From Paracoccaceae bacterium (GTDB taxonomy: Bacteria; Pseudomonadota; Alphaproteobacteria; Rhodobacterales; Rhodobacteraceae): a DNA stretch of 6,518 bases. Location of the stretch: the NCBI GenBank assembly GCA_007128995.1, contig SKWJ01000407.1, positions 1 to 6,518 of the forward strand. The letters are read 5' to 3'. Both the position numbers and the translations under genes were made by a program. This document shows positions 1 to 6,463 of this stretch, piece by piece (position 1 is the first letter of the stretch; the number at the start of each line of letters is the position of its first letter). Under the pieces are notes generated by a model that saw only the letters and a list, made by a program, of their open reading frames with translations, was not told the DNA's origin and ran no database searches.

Positions 1-2970
1 GGCGTGGCGCAGCCGGGCGATCTCGACCGTCACCTTGAAGCCGGGGAGCTGGCCGCCCTCGCCGGGCTTGGCCCCTTGCGCGACTTTGATTTCCAGCTCT
101 TCGCACGCGTTCAGATACTCTGCCGTCACGCCAAAGCGTCCCGACGCAACCTGCTTGATCTTGGCACAGGGATTGTCCCCGTTCGGCAGCGGATGGGCAT
201 GGGCGGGGTCTTCGCCCCCTTCGCCGGAATCCGACTTCGCGCCAATACGGTTCATCGCGATATTCAGCGTCATATGCGCTTCGGGCGACAGCGCACCAAG
301 GCTCATCCCCGGTGTCACGAACCGTTTGCGGATCGCGGTGATCGATTCCACTTCCTCGATCGGGATCGGCTTGCCCAAGGGCTTTATATCAAGCAGGTCA
401 CGCAGATGAATCGGCGGGTTGGCCTGCATCGCCGCAGAATACTGCTTCCATATCGCGTAGCTGGAGGTGGTGCAGGCATGCTGCAACAGATGCATGCTTG
501 TCGCCTGCCAGGCATGCTGTTCACCAGAGCGGCGCGCCTTGTAGAACCCCCCAATCGGCAACACATCCTGCCCCAGACGCCAGCCTTTTTCATGCACTTC
601 TTCCAGCTTCATCTGGATACCGTGCAAACCGATGCCCGAAATACGGCTTTGCATGCCGGGGAAATACTCGGCCACCAGCGCGCGGCTCAGGCCCACAGCC
701 TCGAAATTCAGCCCACCGCGATAGGACGAGATCACCGAAATGCCCATCTTCGACATGATTTTCAGCAAACCCAGATTGATCGCATCACGGTAGCGACGCA
801 TCGCATCGATCAGGCTGCCCTCGATCAGGCCCCGGTCGATCCGGTCTGCGATGGTTTCCTGCGCCAGATACGCGTTCACTGTGGTTGCGCCGCACCCGAT
901 CAGCACCGCAAAATAATGCGGGTCAATGCATTCGGCCGACCGGGCATTCAGCGAACAGAAGGTCCGAAGCCCCTTGCGTGTCAGCCAGCTATGAACGGCA
1001 CTGGTGGCAAGGATCATCGGCATCGCAACCTTTTCGGCGCTCTGATGCTCATCCGTCAGCACAAGATGCCCTGCGCCAGAGCGGACAGCATCTTCGGCCT
1101 CGGCGCGGATACGTTCCAACCCGTCGCGCAGCGCATCTTCGCTGGCACTGACCGGGAAGGTACAATCAATGAACGCAACCTGTTCACCGAATTCGCGCAC
1201 CATCTCGTCAAATTCGCCATTGGCGACAAACGGGCTTTCCAGAACCAGAATTTCGGTCTGGCTGCTGTCTTCGTCCAGCACATTCTTCAGATTGCCGAAC
1301 CGCGTGTTCAGGCTCATCACCCGGTATTCGCGCAGACTGTCGATTGCCGGGTTTGTCACCTGAGAGAAATTCTGCCGGAAATAATGCGACAGTGGGCGAT
1401 AGATCTTCGACAGTACGGCCGCCGGCGTGTCATCGCCCATCGAGGCGACCATTTCCTTGCCATCCTCGGCCATGGGCGCCAGAACCTGCTCGATCTCTTC
1501 GATCGTATACCCGGCGGCGACCTGACGACGGCGCAACTCTGGCGCGGTCATGCCGCGTGTTTCCGGCACATCGCGCAATTTTTCGTTCAGATCGACAATC
1601 TTGTCGTTCCACGCACCGAATGGCTGGGATTGCGCCAGCTTGTCCTTGATTTCGGTGTCATGATAGAGGCTGCCGCTGGCCATATCGACCGCGATCATCT
1701 GCCCCGGCCCCAGCGCACCCTTTTCACGCACGGCCAGCTCATCCACCACGACCATGCCTGCCTCGGACCCGGCAATCAGCAGCCCGTCCCCGGTCACGAC
1801 ATAGCGCATTGGCCGCAGCCCGTTGCGGTCAAGTCCCGCGCAGACCCAGCGCCCGTCAGTCATGGCCAGCGCCGCCGGCCCATCCCAGGGTTCCATGACC
1901 GAATTGCAGTAGGAATACATGTCGCGCCAGGCCTGCGGCATCTCTACCGCCTGCTTGGACCAGGCTTCCGGCACCAGCATGGTCTTCGCCATCGGCGCAT
2001 TGCGCCCGGCCCGGACCAGAACCTCGAATACCGAATCCAGCGCCGCCGAATCCGACGCGCCTGAAGCGACGATCGGCTTGATATCCTCGGCCATTTCGCC
2101 AAATGCGCCCGAGGCCATGCGAATCTCGTGGCTTTTCAGCCAGTTGAGATTTCCCTTCAGGGTATTGATCTCGCCGTTATGCGCCAGCATGCGGAACGGC
2201 TGGGCAAGCCACCACTGCGGAAAGGTGTTGGTCGAATAGCGCTGATGATAGATGGCAAAGGCGCTCTCAAACCGGTCATCCTTCAGGTCAGGGTAGAATT
2301 CCGCAACCTGCTCGGCCAGCATCATGCCCTTGTAGATGATGCTGCGGCACGACAGCGAGCAGATATAGAACCCGGCGATCCCGGCAGCGGATACGGCCTT
2401 TTCGATCCGGCGGCGGATCACGTACAGTTCGCGCTCAAACGTTTCCTCGTCGGTTCCCTTGGAATTGCGGATCAGGATCTGTTCAATCTCGGGCCGTGTG
2501 GCATTGGCCTTTTCGCCCAGAACCGACACATCGACCGGGACGTGGCGCCAGCCATAGATCGCATGGCCCATCCGCAACACTTCGCTTTCGACGATGGTGC
2601 GCGAGCGTTCCTGCGCGGCAAAATCGGTGCGCGGCAGAAAGACCTGACCGACAGCCATAAGCTGGTCCATTTTCGGCTCATGCCCGGTGCGGCGGATCTT
2701 GTCATAGAAAAACTGTATCGGGATCTGCACATGAATCCCCGCGCCATCGCCGGTCTTGCCATCGGCATCGACCGCGCCGCGGTGCCAGATCGCTTTCAGC
2801 GCGTCAATTCCATGTTCGACAACCTTGCGCGATGGGGTGCCATCAATCGAGACAACCAGCCCGACCCCGCAAGAGGAATGTTCGTCTTCCGGCTTGTAAA
2901 GGCCGTGCTCGGCGACAAAAGCGCGATGGGCCTCTTCGCGCGCAGCCCAGGCGGAATCATACTTCGTCAT
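1..2970 (-). CDS. gltB: Glutamate synthase (NADPH) large (alpha) subunit, partial: 3' end beyond the left edge
   Basis: GltB hydrolyses glutamine and passes the ammonia through an internal tunnel to 2-oxoglutarate, giving glutamate; it works in the cytoplasm with GltD. The window holds the first 990 codons of a family usually near 1,500 residues. Cys34 (HSSCGVGLV) is the expected Ntn-type class II amidotransferase nucleophile, so residues 1-33 should be a cleaved propeptide. Other amidotransferase motifs are QRYSTNTFPQWW (243-254, with R244) and HNGEINT (264-270). A central domain follows, then the start of the FMN/synthase domain: SKMGIS (about 740), GMSLGALSPEAH (888-899), a GEGGEDP segment (about 915) and PGEGGQLPG near the edge. 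The 3Fe-4S cysteines and C-terminal beta-helix lie outside the window. The start is chosen because Cys34 fits and because an AGGGG ribosome site lies about 9 bases upstream. It starts 30 bases after the gltD stop, so it is probably cotranscribed. No frameshift is seen. Confidence 0.97.
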   Translation of the reverse strand, partial: MTKYDSAWAAREEAHRAFVAEHGLYKPEDEHSSCGVGLVVSIDGTPSRKVVEHGIDALKAIWHRGAVDADGKTGDGAGIHVQIPIQFFYDKIRRTGHEPKMDQLMAVGQVFLPRTDFAAQERSRTIVESEVLRMGHAIYGWRHVPVDVSVLGEKANATRPEIEQILIRNSKGTDEETFERELYVIRRRIEKAVSAAGIAGFYICSLSCRSIIYKGMMLAEQVAEFYPDLKDDRFESAFAIYHQRYSTNTFPQWWLAQPFRMLAHNGEINTLKGNLNWLKSHEIRMASGAFGEMAEDIKPIVASGASDSAALDSVFEVLVRAGRNAPMAKTMLVPEAWSKQAVEMPQAWRDMYSYCNSVMEPWDGPAALAMTDGRWVCAGLDRNGLRPMRYVVTGDGLLIAGSEAGMVVVDELAVREKGALGPGQMIAVDMASGSLYHDTEIKDKLAQSQPFGAWNDKIVDLNEKLRDVPETRGMTAPELRRRQVAAGYTIEEIEQVLAPMAEDGKEMVASMGDDTPAAVLSKIYRPLSHYFRQNFSQVTNPAIDSLREYRVMSLNTRFGNLKNVLDEDSSQTEILVLESPFVANGEFDEMVREFGEQVAFIDCTFPVSASEDALRDGLERIRAEAEDAVRSGAGHLVLTDEHQSAEKVAMPMILATSAVHSWLTRKGLRTFCSLNARSAECIDPHYFAVLIGCGATTVNAYLAQETIADRIDRGLIEGSLIDAMRRYRDAINLGLLKIMSKMGISVISSYRGGLNFEAVGLSRALVAEYFPGMQSRISGIGLHGIQMKLEEVHEKGWRLGQDVLPIGGFYKARRSGEQHAWQATSMHLLQHACTTSSYAIWKQYSAAMQANPPIHLRDLLDIKPLGKPIPIEEVESITAIRKRFVTPGMSLGALSPEAHMTLNIAMNRIGAKSDSGEGGEDPAHAHPLPNGDNPCAKIKQVASGRFGVTAEYLNACEELEIKVAQGAKPGEGGQLPGFKVTVEIARLRHA

Positions 2971-3000
2971 AGCGTTTTTCCCCTATCAACAAGGACTGAA

Positions 3001-4443
3001 TTACTCGGCTGCAACCCGCGCTGGCGCCGACAGATATTCGAGGATCGAGGCAGCGGCCTCGCGCCCGTCACGAATGGCCCAGACCACCAGCGATGCACCG
3101 CGCACGATATCGCCCACCGCCCAGACACCGTTCAATTCGGTCTCATGCGTGTTGAACCGGGCCTTGATCGTCCCCCAGCGCGTCACTGTCAGTTCGGGCA
3201 CACCCCAAAGCGTCGGCAGATCCTCGGCCTCGAAGCCCAGCGCCATGATGGCCAGTTCGGCATCTTCGGTGTAATCCGCCCCCTCAATCAACTCTGGCGC
3301 CCGGCGTCCCGTCGCATCAGGCTGGCCAAGCCGCATCTTCTGGACACGCACACCGCTCAGATTGCCTGCGTCATCGGTCACAAACCCCGATGGCGCGGTC
3401 AGCCAGATGAACTCGACGCCCTCTTCCTCCGCATTCTGGGTTTCACGGCGCGATCCGGGCATGTTCTCGCGGTCCCGACGATAGAGGCAGCGTACCGAAG
3501 TTGCGCCCTGACGCACGGCAGTGCGCACGCAATCCATCGCCGTATCACCCCCGCCGATCACGACCACGCGTTTGCCCCGCGCATTCAGATCGCCATTGTC
3601 GAATTCGGGAACCTCGTCGCCAAAGCTCTTGCGGTTGGACGCGGTCAGGAAATCCAGAGCTTTCACCACCCCCGGCGCTTGGGCATTCGCGACGCTCAGA
3701 TCGCGCGCCTTGTAGACGCCGGTGGCAATCAGAACAGCGTCGTGTTTTCCGCGAATCGCATCAAAGGTGATATCCTCGCCCACCGTGCAGTTCAGCACGA
3801 ATTCGACACCGCCCTGTTCCAGTTGCTCGATCCGGCGCATGACAACCGGCTTTTCCAGCTTGAAGCCGGGAATGCCATAGGTCATCAGCCCGCCCGCCCG
3901 GTCATAGCGGTCATAGACCGTGACCTGCACACCCGCGCGCCGCAGCACATCCGCTGCAGCCAGCCCGCCGGGGCCAGCGCCGATGATCGCCACCGAATCG
4001 CCCCGCTCCACCTCGGGCGCGATCGGCTTGACCCAGCCCTGTTCCCAGGCCGTGTCGGTGATGTATTTCTCGACCGACCCGATGGTCACTGTGCCATGGC
4101 CCGATTGCTCGATCACGCAATTGCCTTCGCACAACCTGTCTTGCGGGCAGATGCGGCCACAGATTTCCGGAAAGGTGTTGGTCGCCTGACTCAGTTCATA
4201 GGCTTCCTGCAACCGTCCGGTCGCGGTCATCATCAGCCAGTCGGGAATATTGTTGTGCAGCGGACAATGGGTCTGGCAATAGGGCACGCCGCACTGGCTG
4301 CACCGGCCGGCCTGTTCGGCTGCCTTGTCCGCCGCATATTCGGAATAGATCTCGTTGAAATCTTCTGAGCGCAGGTCAGGCGGACGCTTGTCCGGCATCT
4401 GACGGTCTGTGTGTACGAAACGGAGCATTTGCTGTTTGGCCAT
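3001..4443 (-). CDS. gltD: Glutamate synthase (NADPH) small (beta) subunit
   Basis: This complete 480-residue FAD protein oxidises NADPH and passes electrons through 4Fe-4S clusters to GltB, in the cytoplasm. Two cysteine groups sit in the N-terminal cluster domain: C48, C51, C56, C60 and C95, C99, C105, C109. The FAD-binding Rossmann motif is VAIIGAGPGG (151-160), and the NADPH-binding motif is VVVIGGGDTAMD (293-304). The C-terminal FAD contact is the GVWAVGD segment (439-445). Length and domain order match the family. The ATG is preceded by TGGAGGA with about 7 bases of spacing, which settles the start. It is the first gene of a gltD-gltB unit, the reverse of the E. coli gltB-gltD order. 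Homologous GltD-like flavoproteins (dihydropyrimidine dehydrogenase subunit, NfnB type) share this architecture, but the adjacent gltB makes GltD the clear call. Confidence 0.97.
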   Translation of the reverse strand: MAKQQMLRFVHTDRQMPDKRPPDLRSEDFNEIYSEYAADKAAEQAGRCSQCGVPYCQTHCPLHNNIPDWLMMTATGRLQEAYELSQATNTFPEICGRICPQDRLCEGNCVIEQSGHGTVTIGSVEKYITDTAWEQGWVKPIAPEVERGDSVAIIGAGPGGLAAADVLRRAGVQVTVYDRYDRAGGLMTYGIPGFKLEKPVVMRRIEQLEQGGVEFVLNCTVGEDITFDAIRGKHDAVLIATGVYKARDLSVANAQAPGVVKALDFLTASNRKSFGDEVPEFDNGDLNARGKRVVVIGGGDTAMDCVRTAVRQGATSVRCLYRRDRENMPGSRRETQNAEEEGVEFIWLTAPSGFVTDDAGNLSGVRVQKMRLGQPDATGRRAPELIEGADYTEDAELAIMALGFEAEDLPTLWGVPELTVTRWGTIKARFNTHETELNGVWAVGDIVRGASLVVWAIRDGREAAASILEYLSAPARVAAE

Positions 4444-4497
4444 GGCGGATCCTCCACAAGTTAAGCGTTATTTACAGAGAGGTGTTTGAGAAGAAAA

Positions 4498-4515
4498 GTC
4501 ATAATTGCTGACCTA
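4498..4515. promoter_or_regulatory. Candidate operator 1 (GTCA-N7-TGAC), gltD-proximal
   Basis: The sequence shows GTCA at 4498-4501 and TGAC at 4509-4512, a dyad with a 7-base centre, continuing into CTA. It is one of two related copies in this spacer. The dyad begins 55 bases upstream of the gltD start codon. On the minus strand it overlaps TATGAC, which could be a weak gltD -10 box (a TTTTTA lies 18 bases further upstream), but that promoter is not convincing. TCA-N7-TGA fits the loose T-N11-A pattern of LysR-type regulators. The regulator is unknown. Confidence 0.4.
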
Positions 4516-4565
4516 AAACCATAAAAAATCAAAACAACCGCAAAAATTGGCGCGATTTACCCGAT

Positions 4566-4593
4566 TTTTTAGTCAGCTTTACTGACCTATAAA
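4566..4593 (+). promoter_or_regulatory. Candidate sigma-70-type promoter of uppP
   Basis: TATAAA at 4588-4593 matches the -10 consensus at five of six positions. A poor -35 box, TTTTTA at 4566-4571, lies 16 bases upstream; its weakness would suit an activated promoter. Transcription would begin near 4600, leaving a leader of about 50 bases before the uppP start. The spacer is almost wholly occupied by the GTCAG/CTGAC palindrome. Confidence 0.45.
4571..4589. promoter_or_regulatory. Candidate operator 2 (GTCAG-N5-CTGAC), within the uppP promoter
   Basis: GTCAG (4572-4576) and CTGAC (4582-4586) form a perfect 5-base inverted repeat around CTTTA. The flanks extend the dyad to TAG and CTA with one bulged C. 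The shared core with the copy at 4498 is AGTCA, TT, and CTGACCTA in the same register. It sits directly against the likely uppP -10 box, where a bound protein could block or remodel the promoter. Confidence 0.45.
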
Positions 4594-4652
4594 TCCGTTT
4601 TCCTATTTTTCCGTTGTGACGTAGTGTCCGCAGCGCAGCAGAGAGGGCGCAC

Positions 4653-5456
4653 ATGACACTGTTCCATATCTTTCTTCTGGCCGTGATTCAGGGCGTTACA
4701 GAGTTCCTGCCGGTCTCTTCCTCCGGGCATCTGATCCTGCTGCCTGCGCTTACCCCGCTGGATGATCAGGGGCTTGTGCTGGATGTTGCTGTCCATATCG
4801 GAACACTTTTCGCTGTCTGCTGGTACTTCCGGCAAGATGTCGGACATGCCGCGCGTGGTGTGCCGGAACTCTTCCGCTTCAGGATCGAAACCCATGGTGG
4901 CTTTCTCGCGCTCTGCCTTCTGATTGCCACAATCCCGGTCATGATCCTCGGGCTTGCGTTCAAACTGCTGGGCGTCATGGACATGCTGCGCTCGATTGTC
5001 GTCATCGGCTGGATGATGATCCTCTTCGGCATTGTCCTTTATATAACCGACCGCATGGGGCAACAGACCCGCACCGCGCAGGGCTGGACCATGAAACATG
5101 CCCTCTATCTGGGCCTTTGGCAGGCGATTGCGCTTATTCCCGGCACATCAAGATCGGGGATTGTGATTTCGGGTGCGCGCGCGCTTGGATATGCGCGCCA
5201 TGATGCTGCCAAAATCTCCATGCTCATGTCGATCCCGACGATCATCGCATCGGGGGCATTGATGGGAGTGGATGTCGTGCGGCTGACCGACTGGCAGGCC
5301 GCCCGCGACGGGGCGATTGCGGCCCTGATTTCCTTCTTTGCCGCATGGGCAGCACTGGTCTTCATGATGAAACTGCTGCGCTCGGTCAGCTTTACGCCGT
5401 ATGTTCTGTATCGGCTGGGCCTTGGCGTCGTTCTGCTGGCGATTGCCTATACATAG
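4653..5456 (+). CDS. uppP: Undecaprenyl-diphosphate phosphatase (UppP/BacA family)
   Basis: UppP is an inner-membrane enzyme that dephosphorylates undecaprenyl diphosphate to undecaprenyl phosphate, recycling the carrier used for peptidoglycan and other surface polymers; family members confer bacitracin tolerance when abundant. The 267-residue protein is of normal length. Near the N-terminus is the (E/Q)xxxE motif with Q13 and E17, then PVSSSGH (20-26), where S23 aligns with the E. coli catalytic-site serine. The second signature PGTSRSG is at 163-169 with R167. Hydrophobic segments lie at roughly 41-60, 84-105, 112-131, 185-205, 220-238 and 247-266, with the two signature regions probably re-entrant. 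GAGAGGG lies 6 bases before the ATG. It is transcribed divergently from gltD and appears to stand alone, converging on the gene at 5532-5873. Confidence 0.97.
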   Translation: MTLFHIFLLAVIQGVTEFLPVSSSGHLILLPALTPLDDQGLVLDVAVHIGTLFAVCWYFRQDVGHAARGVPELFRFRIETHGGFLALCLLIATIPVMILGLAFKLLGVMDMLRSIVVIGWMMILFGIVLYITDRMGQQTRTAQGWTMKHALYLGLWQAIALIPGTSRSGIVISGARALGYARHDAAKISMLMSIPTIIASGALMGVDVVRLTDWQAARDGAIAALISFFAAWAALVFMMKLLRSVSFTPYVLYRLGLGVVLLAIAYT

Positions 5457-5476
5457 GGTCTGCCGTCCAGATGGCC

Positions 5477-5543
5477 GCACAGCTTTTCGCCATGCTGCGC
5501 ATCTGCGCCTGCGCGCATCATCGCGGCCGGTTCAAAGCTGCGC
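5477..5543. terminator. Inverted repeats between convergent genes, possible bidirectional transcription end
   Basis: An outer pair GCACAGCTTT (5477-5486) and AAAGCTGCGC (5534-5543) matches at nine of ten positions. It encloses an inner hairpin, ATGCTGCGCA (5492-5501) with TGCGCGCAT (5510-5518), which has one bulged T and an 8-base loop. Together they could fold as one extended stem in either transcript. There is no T tract on either side, and the outer right arm overlaps the stop codon of the minus-strand gene. The location between convergent genes favours a transcription end, but the evidence is weak. Confidence 0.3.
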
Positions 5544-5873
5544 ACAATAAGGCGCCGGGATCATCACGATATCCTGTTGCTGCAGGGCGGCGGCATTGGT
5601 CACATAGGCGATCACCTGCCGGTTCAACCGGATTTCCGCCATCCCAGCATGACCCGGCATGCGATTGACCGAAATATCGGGCCGGTCAGTGCGGTTCGGG
5701 TCATAATGCAGCGCAAACTGGTCCCGCGTGGCATTGTAATCAAGGATCACCACAGGCGGGTTGCCGCTTGGCCCAGCGCCGTCACCGCTTCGCATGCGCG
5801 CAAATCGCAGCGACAGGCCCCGCACGACAAGGCTCAGGCCCAAGACCCCCATCAGCCCCAGATATGTTGCCAT
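5532..5873 (-). CDS. Small membrane-anchored protein of unknown function with an RTX-associated-like domain
   Basis: This is a 113-residue protein that I do not recognise as a named family. Residues 1-22 are hydrophobic with an Arg at 18, followed by basic residues (R23, R26, R28), like an uncleaved N-terminal anchor. A Gly/Pro-rich linker (29-40) leads to a compact domain: VVILDYNATRDQFALHYDP (41-59), an ISV strand, and IRLNRQVIAYVTNAAAL (81-97) followed by a QQQDIVMIP segment. That order (acidic strand, xxDP turn, then 'xxGQVxAxVxGAAxLxxxDIxxV') resembles, from memory, a domain in Rhodobacteraceae RTX-type calcium-binding proteins, but no nonapeptide repeats are present. The similarity is unverified. 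The ATG has GGAG 8 bases upstream, which supports real translation. There is a single Cys (C110) near the C-terminus. It is convergent with uppP and divergent from rpsO, so it probably forms a transcript of its own. Confidence 0.7.
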   Translation of the reverse strand: MATYLGLMGVLGLSLVVRGLSLRFARMRSGDGAGPSGNPPVVILDYNATRDQFALHYDPNRTDRPDISVNRMPGHAGMAEIRLNRQVIAYVTNAAALQQQDIVMIPAPYCAQL

Positions 5874-5992
5874 TGCGCGTCTCCGTTCCGCCTGATTGCA
5901 TCCTTGCCAGCCGACTATTGGCCAGAAGGATTAACAAATCTGCCAACAGACCCCCGCGCTTTGGGCTTTTCTCGGGCGTGATTCTGGTCTAA
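5874..5992. other. Divergent intergenic segment upstream of rpsO
   Basis: This segment must hold promoters for rpsO and for the minus-strand gene, but neither is clear. TTGCCA at 5904-5909 is a good -35 match on the plus strand, yet no acceptable -10 follows at 16-18 bases. CTTTTC (5966-5971) with TCTAAG (5988-5993) at 16 bases is an equally weak alternative. On the minus strand TTGTTA (5932-5937) lacks a partner. I see no gene here. Confidence 0.4.
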
Positions 5993-6088
5993 GGGGCAGG
6001 GCGCGTCTGACTGGCGCCTCTCGGCCTTGCTGGACGACATCCCGGCCTGCGCCTTCACATTCTGCCAAAGGAGATCCCGATGTCGATC
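5993..6088 (+). promoter_or_regulatory. rpsO mRNA leader, candidate S15 autoregulatory pseudoknot
   Basis: CGACATC (6035-6041) is exactly complementary to GATGTCG (6079-6085), which covers the rpsO start codon. Beyond one A/A mismatch the pairing resumes with G6033-U6087 and G6032-C6088. The anti-start segment lies in the loop of a possible hairpin made of GGCGC/GCGCC (6013-6017 with 6049-6053) and GGCC/GGCC (6023-6026 with 6044-6047), so both together would be a pseudoknot. A competing helix pairs GGCGC (6000-6004) with GCGCC (6014-6018). The AAAGGAG ribosome site at 6067-6073 is enclosed by the start-codon pairing. S15 is known to control its own mRNA through several unrelated leader folds in different bacteria; that this leader does so is inference. 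Confidence 0.5.
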
Positions 6089-6349
6089 ACTGTTGAAGAC
6101 AAGACACGCCTTATCGCCGAATTTGCCCGCACGGAAGGCGACACAGGTTCGCCCGAAGTTCAGGTCGCTGTGCTGACCAAGCGCATTTCGAACCTGACAG
6201 CGCATTTCAAGACCCACAAGAAGGACAACCACTCGCGCCGTGGCCTTCTGACGCTGGTGGCCACCCGCCGCAAGCTGCTGGATTACCTCAAAAGCAAGGA
6301 TGAAGGCCGCTACCGCGACCTGATCGCCAAACTGGGCATCCGCCGCTGA
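6080..6349 (+). CDS. rpsO: 30S ribosomal protein S15
   Basis: S15 is a primary binder of the central domain of 16S rRNA, needed for assembly of the 30S platform, and makes a bridge to the large subunit. The protein has 89 residues, the standard length, and the full family pattern: [10 protein letters not shown] (21-30), [16 protein letters not shown] (42-57), RRKLLDYLK (63-71) and a GIRR ending. Residues known in E. coli to contact the rRNA three-way junction and G-U/G-C motif are kept (T22, G23, Q28, H42, D49, S52, counting the initiator Met). AAAGGAG lies 6 bases before the ATG. No truB precedes it and no pnp follows within the window; the terminator and a convergent gene suggest a single-gene transcript. 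Confidence 0.98.
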   Translation: MSITVEDKTRLIAEFARTEGDTGSPEVQVAVLTKRISNLTAHFKTHKKDNHSRRGLLTLVATRRKLLDYLKSKDEGRYRDLIAKLGIRR

Positions 6350-6416
6350 CCCCGGAAAACCGCTGACACTGGCACGCCGCGCGCTCTCAGGGTGACGCGG
6401 CCTGCAAATGCGCTGC

Positions 6417-6442
6417 CGCCCGCCCCCCAAGGCGGGCGTCTT
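6417..6442 (+). terminator. Rho-independent-type terminator after rpsO
   Basis: CGCCCGCC (6417-6424) and GGCGGGCG (6431-6438) form a perfect 8-base, nearly all-GC stem around a CCCCAA loop, followed by TCTT. The T tract is short. It lies 67 bases after the rpsO stop and points in the rpsO direction; on the other strand the hairpin is followed by GCAGCG with no T run, so it should not serve the convergent gene. Confidence 0.7.
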
Positions 6443-6463
6443 GCATCACGGCGCACGTGCTGC

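Larger units (their letters stand above)
4501..4620. other. AT-rich divergent intergenic core with spaced A/T tracts
   Basis: By direct count these 120 bases contain 42 G or C (35%), far below the flanking genes. The stretch holds A6 (4523-4528), A4 (4531-4534), A5 followed by TT (4542-4548), T3 (4556-4558) and T6 (4565-4570). Successive centres are about 7, 12, 12 and 11 bases apart, roughly helical spacing, so intrinsic curvature is plausible. The region lies between the two palindromes near gltD and uppP and must carry both promoters. No open reading frame here looks real. Confidence 0.6.

Noticed and set aside
4..2064. Long plus-strand open frame of 686 codons opposite gltB
   Set aside because: It lies exactly codon-for-codon opposite gltB, where stops would need the rare Leu TTA/CTA or Ser TCA codons in the sense strand. 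Its translation is rich in His, Arg and Gln with no domain-like pattern, while the gltB motifs on the minus strand are unmistakable.
2128..4368. Plus-strand open frame of 746 codons opposite gltB and gltD
   Set aside because: It is the same codon-register shadow, continuing because gltD and gltB share a frame across the 30-base gap. It shows no motif and no ribosome site.
4498..4593. NtrC/sigma-54 or FNR/CRP-type site in the gltD/uppP spacer
   Set aside because: I find no TGGCAC-N5-TTGCA-like element, no TTGAT-N4-ATCAA and no TGTGA-N6-TCACA; the dyads present have a different geometry.
4587..5099. Minus-strand open frame of 170 codons opposite uppP
   Set aside because: It is antisense to a clearly recognised membrane enzyme; its own translation is highly charged and His/Gln-rich, with no recognisable domain.
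5904..5934. Possible promoter TTGCCA upstream of rpsO
   Set aside because: The -35 match is good but no acceptable -10 hexamer occurs at the right distance, so it is mentioned only in the intergenic entry.
5577..5992. Two overlapping plus-strand frames opposite the small membrane protein
   Set aside because: Neither has a good ribosome site or a protein-like pattern, and the minus-strand gene has an anchor segment, a ribosome site and plausible composition.
5915..6430. Minus-strand open frame of 171 codons across rpsO and its leader
   Set aside because: It runs antisense to rpsO, through the leader and the terminator hairpin, and has no protein-like pattern.
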